Assembly (NCBI RefSeq): GCF_049331405.1
Contig: NZ_CP186274.1
Span: 4,588,001 to 4,652,000 of the forward strand
DNA length: 64,000 nt
Direction of reading: 5' to 3'
Source of the DNA: PoT sp049331405
GTDB taxonomy: Bacteria > Planctomycetota > Planctomycetia > Isosphaerales > Isosphaeraceae
Under the pieces are notes generated by a model, which made no database searches, was not told the origin of the DNA, and saw nothing but the letters and a program-made list of their open reading frames with translations. The stretch's first letter is position 1; each line of letters starts with the position of its first letter. The translations under genes and the position numbers were made by a program. Below are positions 18,447-27,360 of the stretch, one piece after another.

Positions 18447-18829
18447 CGCGATCCCTCCATTGCGTCACATGTAGGTCGGCTCAAGCCCAAGGGCACTCAA
18501 CCGGGCGGCCTCGCATCTCGACCATCCTCGGTCACGCGTATTGATAATAGAGGTGCGGATCCTTGCCAAGCCCAAAGGGACTCTTGTCCAGGTCGCAGCC
18601 CGAAGACTTGAGGGAGTCGCCATCCTCGTTGGGCGAAATGATCACGGAATTCGGCATGATGTGCATGATGATGAATTCGCGAGTGGATGGCGATGGCTTG
18701 ACAATGGCCGGCCCTAAACGGAACCTTGTAAAGATGATGCGGATCCCGTCAGGAAGGCGGTTTTTCGACGTCTAGCGTCCTCCTTGTCAGCAAACAAACA
18801 CGCCTTCTCTCTTTTGAACAGGACCGACC
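18447..18829. other. 383-base intergenic stretch without a convincing gene
   Basis: The region separates the divergent NTF2-like and TlpA-like genes and so should carry promoters for both. A small plus-strand ORF (18563-18775) has atypical composition and no start signal. A perfect TTGACA stands at 18698-18703 but no good -10 lies 16-18 bases downstream. No RNA gene was recognised. Confidence 0.5.
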
Positions 18830-19906
18830 ATGAGGGATCACTTGCTGCGATCGTTTCTCTGGGTTGGGCTGACTTTCGGGGTGACGATCCCCGCGCTGGC
18901 CGATGGCCGATCGGCGGAGAAGATCCTCGCCGACATCGAAGCCGTGAAGCCTCCCGACCGCCCCCAGACCGAGGACCGCGAGGCGGTCGTCAAGTACTAC
19001 GAGAAGCTCCGCCAGGCCGACGCGAAGAAGGCCGACCTGATCCTCGAACTTTACAAGTCGCATCCCGAACATGCTCAGGTCATCACCCTCCTGCCCACCC
19101 GCTGGATGACCCTGTTCCGGACCCAGAAAGACGGCAAGGACCTCGTCAAGGAGATCGACGAGGCCACCGCCAAGGTTAAGAACGAGAGCCTCACGCTCGA
19201 AGGGGCCTTCATGAAGGCGGTCTCAGCGCTCTACACCGGCCCGGAAGAGCCGGACGATGCCGCCGTCGCCACCGTCGACGACTTCATCAAGCTCGCCCCC
19301 GGCGACCGCCGCGGCGCCCAGTTCCTCGCCATGCTCGCGGAGAAGTCGAAGGACGAGGCCAAGAAGTCGGCCTTCGAGGATCGCGTCCTCAAGGAGTATC
19401 CCAAGTCCCCCTACACGTCGATTATCCAGGGGGGCCGACTCCAGCGCAAGAGCATCGGCAAGCCGTTCGAGCTCGCCTTCTCCGACGCCATGACCGGCAC
19501 CGAGATCTCGATCGCAGGCCTGAAAGGCAAAGTGGTCGTCATCGACTTCTGGGCGACCTGGTGCGGCCCCTGCATCGCCGAGATGCCGAAGATGAAGGAC
19601 CTCTACGCCAAGTTCAAGGACCAGGGGGTCCAGTTCATCGGCGTGAGCCTCGACGAGCCCAAGGATGACGGCGGCCTCGACAAGCTCAAGGCGTTCGTCA
19701 CCGAGAACAAGATCCCCTGGCCGCAGTACTACCAGGGCAACGGCTGGGACAGCGAGTTCTCGAAGTCGTGGGGCATCAACTCCATCCCTAGCCTTTTCGT
19801 CGTCGACACCGAGGGCAAGCTCGCGTCCGTCGACGCGCGCGGCAAGCTCGAAGAGCTGATCCCGGAACTCCTCAAGAAGGCCAAGCCCGCTGGCGCCAGC
19901 GAGTGA
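18830..19906 (+). CDS. Secreted TlpA-type thioredoxin-like protein
   Basis: A 358-residue protein with signal peptide (LLRSFLWVGLTFGVTIPALA), a helical N-terminal region of about 190 residues that looks TPR-like (DLILELYKSHPEHAQVITLL and similar), and a C-terminal TlpA/ResA thioredoxin domain. The active site is FWATWCGPCIAEMPKMK (CGPC at about residue 244) and the cis-Pro loop is GINSIPSLFVVDTEG. Such proteins reduce or exchange disulfides outside the cytoplasm, for example in cytochrome c maturation. A leader with ACAGGACCGACC precedes the ATG. It is followed by a strong terminator, so it is a single-gene transcript. Confidence 0.92.
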   Translation: MRDHLLRSFLWVGLTFGVTIPALADGRSAEKILADIEAVKPPDRPQTEDREAVVKYYEKLRQADAKKADLILELYKSHPEHAQVITLLPTRWMTLFRTQKDGKDLVKEIDEATAKVKNESLTLEGAFMKAVSALYTGPEEPDDAAVATVDDFIKLAPGDRRGAQFLAMLAEKSKDEAKKSAFEDRVLKEYPKSPYTSIIQGGRLQRKSIGKPFELAFSDAMTGTEISIAGLKGKVVVIDFWATWCGPCIAEMPKMKDLYAKFKDQGVQFIGVSLDEPKDDGGLDKLKAFVTENKIPWPQYYQGNGWDSEFSKSWGINSIPSLFVVDTEGKLASVDARGKLEELIPELLKKAKPAGASE

Positions 19907-19940
19907 CCCTCTTCCTGCATCTCATCTAACTCAAGCTCAC

Positions 19941-19981
19941 GAAGGCCCGGCGATGCCCCACAAGGACATCGCCGGGCCTTC
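19941..19981 (+). terminator. Intrinsic terminator after the TlpA-like gene
   Basis: GAAGGCCCGGCGATG and CATCGCCGGGCCTTC form a 15-bp perfect stem around an 11-base loop, followed by TTCATTTCT, 35 bases after the stop codon. Confidence 0.85.
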
Positions 19982-20169
19982 TTCATTTCTATGAAATACG
20001 CAGTTACCGCGAGCATCCGGACGACTTCACGCGTAGATTCGAGTCGACGCACCCTCCCACGTTCCACGCCCGATTGAGCGAGAGCCGCATCATCCTGGGG
20101 CTCTCTCGCGTGATCGAAGTTGTCAGCCGGCCGTATCCTCGTACCTCGCTGCTCATGGTGATCCCACTT

Positions 20170-23100
20170 ATGAAGCGACTCATCCCCGCCCTGTCCTGGG
20201 TTTTCCTCGCGGCTAACCTGACCTCCCTCGGGTCGATCGTAAGCGGGAGCGAGCAAATCGCCCTGCTGCAACTCGAACGATCCCGGGCGAAGTACACGAC
20301 CAATGAGGCCTGGACCAAGCGTCGAGCCGAACTCCGACGCGCCTTCCTCGAAGGTGCGGGGATGTGGCCTCTGCCTGCCAGGGCGCCCGTCACTGCGACG
20401 ATCCGGGATCGTCGCGAATACCCGGGGTACTCCGTCGAGAACGTCGCGATCGAGACGCTTCCTGGCTTTTATTGCACGGGCAACCTCTACCGGCCTTTGA
20501 AGCAGGACAAGACGGGTCCGGCGATCCTGCATCCGCACGGCCATTTCCAACCGCTGGGACGCTTGCGCGACGAGCAGCAGACCGCCTGCATCGAGTTCGC
20601 CCGCCGTGGCGCGACGGTCTTCTCCTACGCCATGGTCGGTTGGCAGGATTGCCAGCAGACGACCCACGACGACCCGCTCGTGCTGGCCTTGCAGACGTGG
20701 AACAGCATCCGCTCGCTCGACTTCATCGAGGGGCTCACGGGGGTGGATCCGAAGCGAATCGGCATCACGGGGGCCTCGGGCGGCGGGACCCAGTCCTTCT
20801 TCCTGGCACTGGTCGACGACCGCATCAAGGCATCCGCACCCGTCGTCATCGTCTATCCGTGGACCGAGGACGATGGCTGTCGTTGCGAAGGCGGTCTGCC
20901 GATCATGTCGAAAGCCGGGACCAACGCCATCGAGCTGGCGGCGGCAACCTCTCCGCGACCCCAGTTGCTGATCTCGGTCGGTGGGACCGACGGCACCCGG
21001 ACCTTCCCCACCCTGGGATTCCCCTTCATCCAGGCGATATACAAGGTCGCCGGTGCCCCCTCCGCGGCTCGCAACCTCCACCTCCCCGACGAGGCCCACG
21101 ACTTCGGCCCCAGCAAGTTGCGAGCGGTGACGAGTTTCTTCGTTGAGACCCTCGGCCTCAATCCCGCGCCCGATCCCGAATCGAAGCCGGTCCTCGAAAT
21201 GCCGAAGGCCCTCGAGGTGTTTAATGCCGAGCGTCCGCTGCCCCCCGGGGCGATTCGGGGATCGGATGCGATGGCGAAAGCCTTTGCCAGCGTCTTCAAA
21301 GCCCCGCAGGCCAAGGTCCAAAACCCTATAGATGGTCCCCTCGTCGAATACGCGTTCCAGGAGTACAGCCCAGCCGACGACGCGATCCTCTTCACCCCCT
21401 CGGGCCACGCCAAAGTCGGCATGCCTGCGGAGGCGAACGGAGCGGATGCGGCTCATCTCAGGCTCGTCGTCACCGATAAGGCCACCGGCAAGCCGACGCC
21501 TTGCCGCATCAACGTCGTCGGCCCGGACGGCAATTACTACGAACCCGCGGAAGGCCAGCTCAAGAAATATAGCCTCTCGGGCCAATGGCCCGGGAAGGGA
21601 TGGGGCAATCGCGTAGACAAGGCTCCTATCCGCTATTTTGGACGTTTTTTCTACACGAATGGCCGCACGCAAGCCAACGTACCACCAGGCATCTTACGCA
21701 TTGAGGTCAGTAAGGGCCTCGAGTACAAGCCAGAGGTTCACACGCTCAAGATCGGGGCCGGCGAGACTCGCGAGGTTGCATTGAGCCTCGATCATGCGGT
21801 CTTGATGCCCGGACTCGGCTACCTCTCGGGCGATCCGCATGTGCATATCCCTCGCGAAAAGCCGGAGGACGACGGCACGATCCTCGACCTCATGGAGGCT
21901 GAAGACATCCACCACGCGACCATGCTGGCCTACAACGAGCCGCCCGGCCCCTATACGGGGGTGCTGGGCCTTCTGGCTTCGCCCCAGATGAGAGGCATGG
22001 GGAAGCCTTCAACCTCGTCCCGAGGCGATTACAGCATCCTCTCCGGTCAGGAATACCGGAGCAGCACCTATGGCCACATGAACCTGTTCCTACTCGATCA
22101 GATCGTCATGGCGGGCGAATCCAGGAATGCTAACAACTGGCCGCTCTACGGCGACATGGTGCGAAAGGCGAGGGAGACCGGCGGGATCGCCTTCTACGCT
22201 CACGGGGGTTATGCCCAGTCGATCTACGCGGACGTCGCCCAGGGGAATATCGACGCCGTCGAGTTGCTCCAGTTCGGCGTCTATCGCGGGATCGGCCTCA
22301 CCGACTGGTATCGGATGCTCAACAGCGGCTTCCGCATCCCGGCCGTCGGTGCCTGCGACTATCCCGCCTGCCGCAAACTGGCCGACTGTGTAACTTATGC
22401 CGAGATGTCTCCGAAAGGCGACACCGCCGCCTGGCTCAAATCCACGGCCGAGGGGCGCAGCTTCGTCACGACGGGTCCCATGCTCCTCCTCGAGGTCGAC
22501 GGCCAGAAGCCCGGGGCCAGGATCGCCAGGCAAGGGCCGCGGCCCCATGTCGTTCGGGCGAAGATCCGGGTCCGATCCGAAGTGACGCCGGTGACGAATG
22601 TCGAATTGATCGTCAATGGGCGGATGGTCGGCGAGAAACTCGCCGCGAGGCGCGACGGCCTCGGCCTCTGGATCGAGTTCGAGCAGGAAATCAGCCTCGA
22701 CCGATCGGCCTGGGTGGCGGCGAGGGCGTATTCGTACTCGCCGCTGGGCACGCCCGACGCCGAGTCGCACACCAATCCGATCTACGTCGACCTCGACGGC
22801 AAGACTCCCTATGAGCGGGCCTCGCTCGACGTGCTGATCCAGCGTCTCGATGGCCAGATCGCCGCCCACAAGGCTCGCGAGTTTCCCGAGAAGGCACGCG
22901 TGCTCGCATATTTCGACAAGTCGCGTGATATCTTGTTGAAGATCCGCGAGGCCGGAGGAGCTTCGGCCGAGGGTCATCCCTCGGACCTGGCCGTGGGAAC
23001 CACCGAGATCGAGGATCCCGGTCGACGCACGCATACCGAGGAAGAGCTCCGAGCATTCCTCCGACCGATCCCGCCCAAGGCCCCCGAGGAAGCCGTCCGC

Positions 23101-26013
23101 TCCTTCGAAACCAAAGACGGCTTCACGATGGAGCTCGTCGCGGCGGAACCCCTCGTCTACAGCCCAACGGCCGCGGCGTTCGACGAAAACGGTAACCTCT
23201 ACGTCGCCGAGATGGTCGACTATCCGTACAAGCCCAAGCTGGGCCAGGAGCCCCTGGGCTCGATCCGCCTGCTCATCGACGAGGACGGCGACGGGCGATT
23301 CGATAAGGGCCACGTCTTCGCAGACAAGCTGCTCTGGGCCGCCGGCATCGCCCCCTGGAAAGGCGGAGTCTTCGTCGCGTCTCCCCCCGACATCTGGTAT
23401 CTCAAGGACACCGACGGCGACCACAAGGCCGACATCCGCGAGAAAGTGTACACGGGCTTCGGCACCAAGAATCAGCAAGCGATGCTGAATAACTTCGCCT
23501 GGGGCCTGGATCACAAGGTCTACGGCTCGACCGCGGGCAATGGTGGGCTCGTCCGCCAGCCGGGCAAGCCCGAAACACCGCCGATCGATGTTGATGGTCG
23601 CGACTTCCGCTTCGATCCATCGAGCCGACGCTTCGAGGCGACCACGGGGACCGTCCAGTTCGGCAACACGTTCGACGACTGGGGCAACCGGTTCCTCTGC
23701 AGCGAGTCGCAACCGCTCCTGCAGGCGGTGCTCCCCCTGCACTATCTCGCGAGAAACCCTTATCTTGCGGTCGCCAACCCGATCCAGAACCTGACGGAAT
23801 ACCCCGTCCCGATCTTCCGGATCAGCCCCGTCGAGCGCTGGCGGCAGATCCGATCGAGTCGCCGGATCGCGCACAACAACCGCCCGGCAACCGCCGCGGG
23901 GGCGAGCCACCACGTCGTAGACGCCGCCGCGGGCGTGACCGTCTACCGCGGAGGGGCCTACCCTCCCGAATATCAGGGGAACATCTTCGTCGGCGACGCG
24001 CAGAACAACCTCGTGCATCGGCGAACGCTCGAGCCCTCCGGCGTCACGTTCACCTCGAAGCGGGCGGACCCGGAGACCGAGTTCGTGCGATCGCCGGACA
24101 ACTGGTTCCGCCCCGTCAACTTCGTCAACGCCCCCGACGGCACGCTCTACGTCCTCGACATGAGCCGCGAGTATCTGGAATCGATCCACATCCCCAACGA
24201 CGTCGTGAAATACCTCGACCTCTCGAGCGGCCGCGACCACGGCCGGATCTACCGAATCGCACCCCCTGGATTCCGATACCCAGGGCCGCCGCGACCGGGA
24301 AAAGCCTCGGCGGCCGAGCTTGTCGACGCGCTCGAGAGCCCGCATGGGTGGTTTCGCGACACGGCTCACCGACTCCTCTACGAGCGGCAAGATCCGGCGG
24401 CTGTCGCCCCGCTGCGAGACCTGCTCGAACGGAGCGATCGGCCTCAGAGCCGGATCCTTGCACTCTGGTCACTCCAGGGGCTTGGGGCATTGCAGGAGGC
24501 GGACTTGATCCGTGGCCTGTCGGATCGAGAGCCGCATGTCGTGACCCACGCGCTGCGACTCTCGGAGTCGAAGCTTGGGACGTCGCCGCAGGTCTTAGAT
24601 CGAGTCCTCGCGCTGGTCAGTCGCGAAGAGCCGATTATCCGCTGCCAACTCGCGTTCACGCTAGGAGAATCGAAGGATCCCCGGGCAGTCCTGGCCCTTG
24701 CAAATATCGCCCGGACCTCGTCGAGCGATCCCTGGATCCGCCAGGCGATCCTCAGCTCCGCAACGGAATCATCGGCCGACCTATTCGATGCTTTGACTCA
24801 CGACACAGGATTCGCCGAGACCTCGTCGGGGGCGGACGTGCTCTCGAACCTCATTTCCGTGGTCGGAGCGAGAAGAAATCCGGCTGAGATGGAGAATCTC
24901 CTGGAGACCTTGGCCAGGGCGCCGGGCAAGACCACATCAGGCTCGAAATCCTTCCAGATGATACTGGCCCTGGGTGAATCTTTGAGGCGCTCGGGGGGTT
25001 GGCTCGACCTCGCTGTGGAAAAGCCCGAACCGGCACGACGCTGGCTCGACGCGTTGATCCACGACGCCAAACAGACCTGCCTCAACCAGAAAATCAAACT
25101 CGACGACCGTCTCGCATCGGCTCGACTCGTGGCCTGCCTTTCGTTTGCCAAGGCTCGTGAAACTCTCGGTGCCCTGCTCGACGTCCGCCAGCCTGAGCCG
25201 CTCCAGGTTGCCTCGCTCCAGGCCCTGGCTGGTCATGCGGAGCCGGAGGTTGCGTCGATGATCCTCGGGCACTGGAAGGAGTATCTCCCCGAGGTCCGCG
25301 GCCAGGCGATCGACGCACTCTCCAACCACGAAGGCCATACTCTGGCCTTTCTCGACGCGGTGGCGAAGGGTGACATCTCCACGTCCCAGGTTGATCCGGT
25401 TCGACGTTCACGGTTGCTCGCCCATCGCAGTGAAACGATCCGCAAGCTGGCCGCGAAGTCATTCGCCCAGGATCAACAGGGCGGGAGGCAAGAGATCGTC
25501 GCGGCCTTCCGTTCCGTGCTGAAACTCGAAGCAGACCAATCCCGAGGCCGAGCCATCTTCTCGCGTGAGTGCGCCTCCTGTCACAGGATCGGAGGCATCG
25601 GGCACGTCGTCGGCCCGGATCTGACTTCGTCGGCCGCGAAAGACGGCGAGACGCTCCTGACCCACATCCTGGATCCGAACCGCGACGTCCTTCCGAACTA
25701 CCTCCAGTATCAGGTGGCCGACACCGATGGCCGCATCTTCTCGGGCCTGATCGCCGCGCAGTCAGGCACGAGCGTCACCCTCAGGAAGGAGGCCGGGCTG
25801 ACAGAGACCCTGCTGCGATCGCGGATCGAACAGATCGCGAGTTCCGGCGTCTCGCTGATGCCCGAGGGGTTCGAGCTGAAGATCGGCCGGCAGGAGATGG
25901 CCGACCTCATCGCCTTCCTCCAGTCCTCGCGCACCTCACCGGAGGAAGGAGATGCTCCGCTCGACATCGGCACCGAGCCCGGTATCGTCGAGCCGGATGG
26001 CGCGGGGCGTTGA
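20170..26013 (+). CDS. Three-part secreted protein: esterase, CehA/McbA metallohydrolase, PVC-type heme-binding dehydrogenase
   Basis: A 1947-residue protein. A signal peptide (LIPALSWVFLAANLTSLGSIV) starts at 20170, preferred over upstream starts. Residues about 30-340 are an acetylxylan-esterase-like alpha/beta hydrolase with nucleophile loop GITGASGGGTQ at about 200. Residues about 420-930 contain a CehA/McbA-type PHP-like domain (YLSGDPHVHIPREKP, then HHATMLAYN). From about 980 comes the PVC membrane-bound dehydrogenase N-terminal domain (TIGR02604 type; GFTMELVAAEPLVYSPTAAA), then HEAT-like helices (about 1380-1770), and finally the TIGR02603-type heme domain with CASCHRIGG at about 1800. 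The combination suggests extracellular cleavage of an esterified substrate coupled to oxidation; the substrate is not known. The frame is open throughout with no sign of a false join. Confidence 0.9.
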   Translation: MKRLIPALSWVFLAANLTSLGSIVSGSEQIALLQLERSRAKYTTNEAWTKRRAELRRAFLEGAGMWPLPARAPVTATIRDRREYPGYSVENVAIETLPGFYCTGNLYRPLKQDKTGPAILHPHGHFQPLGRLRDEQQTACIEFARRGATVFSYAMVGWQDCQQTTHDDPLVLALQTWNSIRSLDFIEGLTGVDPKRIGITGASGGGTQSFFLALVDDRIKASAPVVIVYPWTEDDGCRCEGGLPIMSKAGTNAIELAAATSPRPQLLISVGGTDGTRTFPTLGFPFIQAIYKVAGAPSAARNLHLPDEAHDFGPSKLRAVTSFFVETLGLNPAPDPESKPVLEMPKALEVFNAERPLPPGAIRGSDAMAKAFASVFKAPQAKVQNPIDGPLVEYAFQEYSPADDAILFTPSGHAKVGMPAEANGADAAHLRLVVTDKATGKPTPCRINVVGPDGNYYEPAEGQLKKYSLSGQWPGKGWGNRVDKAPIRYFGRFFYTNGRTQANVPPGILRIEVSKGLEYKPEVHTLKIGAGETREVALSLDHAVLMPGLGYLSGDPHVHIPREKPEDDGTILDLMEAEDIHHATMLAYNEPPGPYTGVLGLLASPQMRGMGKPSTSSRGDYSILSGQEYRSSTYGHMNLFLLDQIVMAGESRNANNWPLYGDMVRKARETGGIAFYAHGGYAQSIYADVAQGNIDAVELLQFGVYRGIGLTDWYRMLNSGFRIPAVGACDYPACRKLADCVTYAEMSPKGDTAAWLKSTAEGRSFVTTGPMLLLEVDGQKPGARIARQGPRPHVVRAKIRVRSEVTPVTNVELIVNGRMVGEKLAARRDGLGLWIEFEQEISLDRSAWVAARAYSYSPLGTPDAESHTNPIYVDLDGKTPYERASLDVLIQRLDGQIAAHKAREFPEKARVLAYFDKSRDILLKIREAGGASAEGHPSDLAVGTTEIEDPGRRTHTEEELRAFLRPIPPKAPEEAVRSFETKDGFTMELVAAEPLVYSPTAAAFDENGNLYVAEMVDYPYKPKLGQEPLGSIRLLIDEDGDGRFDKGHVFADKLLWAAGIAPWKGGVFVASPPDIWYLKDTDGDHKADIREKVYTGFGTKNQQAMLNNFAWGLDHKVYGSTAGNGGLVRQPGKPETPPIDVDGRDFRFDPSSRRFEATTGTVQFGNTFDDWGNRFLCSESQPLLQAVLPLHYLARNPYLAVANPIQNLTEYPVPIFRISPVERWRQIRSSRRIAHNNRPATAAGASHHVVDAAAGVTVYRGGAYPPEYQGNIFVGDAQNNLVHRRTLEPSGVTFTSKRADPETEFVRSPDNWFRPVNFVNAPDGTLYVLDMSREYLESIHIPNDVVKYLDLSSGRDHGRIYRIAPPGFRYPGPPRPGKASAAELVDALESPHGWFRDTAHRLLYERQDPAAVAPLRDLLERSDRPQSRILALWSLQGLGALQEADLIRGLSDREPHVVTHALRLSESKLGTSPQVLDRVLALVSREEPIIRCQLAFTLGESKDPRAVLALANIARTSSSDPWIRQAILSSATESSADLFDALTHDTGFAETSSGADVLSNLISVVGARRNPAEMENLLETLARAPGKTTSGSKSFQMILALGESLRRSGGWLDLAVEKPEPARRWLDALIHDAKQTCLNQKIKLDDRLASARLVACLSFAKARETLGALLDVRQPEPLQVASLQALAGHAEPEVASMILGHWKEYLPEVRGQAIDALSNHEGHTLAFLDAVAKGDISTSQVDPVRRSRLLAHRSETIRKLAAKSFAQDQQGGRQEIVAAFRSVLKLEADQSRGRAIFSRECASCHRIGGIGHVVGPDLTSSAAKDGETLLTHILDPNRDVLPNYLQYQVADTDGRIFSGLIAAQSGTSVTLRKEAGLTETLLRSRIEQIASSGVSLMPEGFELKIGRQEMADLIAFLQSSRTSPEEGDAPLDIGTEPGIVEPDGAGR

Positions 26014-26099
26014 CGACCGGATCCCTCGCCCTCGGAGGCAATCTCGGCCATGATGATGGTTGAAGCCGTGACGACTCGAATCATCACTCGGAAACCTCG

Positions 26100-27125
26100 A
26101 TGGATACCTTGACTTCGGAAATCGCGAGCGAGGACCTTTCCCAACCCCCGAAAACGCCGTTCGCGTTCGCCGACGTCCCCTGGCGATGGAGCGACATCCT
26201 GCTCGGCTTCGCCCCATTGGTCCTGTTACGAGCGATCTCGTTCTTCCTCAGGTCCGAGTGGATTGGGGGGATCCCCAAATGGCTCTGGATCCCCATGACG
26301 GCCGCCAACATGATCTGGCTGCTGGCATTCCCGCTTATCATTGCACATCGACGCCTGGGGATGACCCCTCGATTCTCGCAGCGTCCCGGGTTCCTGGCGG
26401 TGGGGCTCGAAGCCCTGATCGCGATGTGCTCGATCCCGGTGATGTGGATGATGCTCTTCGCCTGCCTGATGGTCGTGATCCTGGTGAGCGGCAAGGCGCC
26501 CAGCCCCGAACTGCCGCTCGCACCGATCGCGGGGTCGCCCAACCCCTGGGACAGGATCGCGCTCGTGGTGCTGGCGATCTGCACCGCACCGATCGCGGAG
26601 GAATGCTTCTTCCGCGGGATGCTCTTCAACAAGTTCCGACGGCACATGAGCCCGTTCTTCGCCGTCCCTTTGCAAGGGATCATCTTCGGCCTCGTGCATC
26701 CGTTCGGCCCGCTCCAGATCGCTCTCATCTCGGTCATCGGCATGGCCCTCGGCATCGCCTATCTCTGGAGGAAGACGATCATCACCTCCATGTTCATGCA
26801 CGCGTTCCAGAACAGCCTGGCCATGGCATTGATGCTGCTTTTCCTGAACCTGGTATCGCACAGCCCGATGATCGGCGTGGGAGGTGAGGCCGTTGAGCAA
26901 GGCCACCTCATCCAGCAACTCGCGACTGACGGGCCGGCGGCCAGGGCTGGGCTCAAGGTCGGCGACATCATCACGACGCTCGATAGCAGGCCCGTCAGCG
27001 ATACCGGCAGCATCATGCAATTCCTGCTCCTTCATAAGGCGGGAGACAGCATCACCGTGGACTACATCAGGGCGGGCGAGAAAGCGCAAGTCGAAGTGAT
27101 CCTCGAGAAACGACAGCAGGAATAG
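26100..27125 (+). CDS. CPBP (Abi/CAAX-like) intramembrane protease with C-terminal PDZ domain
   Basis: A 341-residue membrane protein. CPBP motif 1 is APIAEECFFRGMLF at about residue 165 with the Glu-Glu and Arg, motif 2 is FGLVHPFG and motif 3 is SMFMHAFQNSLAM. Several hydrophobic helices precede and follow. After the last helix, residues about 265-341 form a PDZ domain (IQQLATDGPAARAGLKVGDIITTL). CPBP proteases are glutamic intramembrane peptidases related to Rce1; the PDZ domain is typical of site-2 and DegP proteases and would gate substrate access. The gene starts 87 bases after the big esterase-heme gene and could be cotranscribed. Confidence 0.9.
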   Translation: MDTLTSEIASEDLSQPPKTPFAFADVPWRWSDILLGFAPLVLLRAISFFLRSEWIGGIPKWLWIPMTAANMIWLLAFPLIIAHRRLGMTPRFSQRPGFLAVGLEALIAMCSIPVMWMMLFACLMVVILVSGKAPSPELPLAPIAGSPNPWDRIALVVLAICTAPIAEECFFRGMLFNKFRRHMSPFFAVPLQGIIFGLVHPFGPLQIALISVIGMALGIAYLWRKTIITSMFMHAFQNSLAMALMLLFLNLVSHSPMIGVGGEAVEQGHLIQQLATDGPAARAGLKVGDIITTLDSRPVSDTGSIMQFLLLHKAGDSITVDYIRAGEKAQVEVILEKRQQE

Positions 27126-27360
27126 GAGGGGGCGAACGTCGTGAAGTCGTCGGCCGCGGCCCGCCGATGTTAAAGATCTCGGACTTGAGCGAAACCTCAA
27201 GCTCGGGCTTCGGACTTGTGAGCGCTTGCCTTCGCGAGAATCGAGGCTACCATCGGACGGGATTGCCGGCTCGTCTCTCCCGTCGGACTGACGCGAGGTC
27301 GACCGGCGAGACGGCCGCTGAAGGAGCGGAACCGCAATCCCCTTCCCCCAGGAGAACTGT

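Noticed and set aside
18698..18730. Perfect TTGACA as a promoter for the TlpA-like gene
   Set aside because: No acceptable -10 at 16-18 bases; the nearest AT-rich stretch gives a 22-base spacer.
18563..18775. 70-residue ORF in the gap before the TlpA-like gene
   Set aside because: Met-rich, no ribosome binding site, no codon bias of the neighbours.
22090..24390. 766-residue minus-strand ORF opposite the three-part secreted protein
   Set aside because: High-GC shadow frame: Asp/Arg/Val/Gly-rich, no motif, and fully inside a gene with clear domains on the other strand. The same holds for other long antisense frames at 6523-8316, 9635-11209, 19729-21672, 31679-32890 and 33690-35108.
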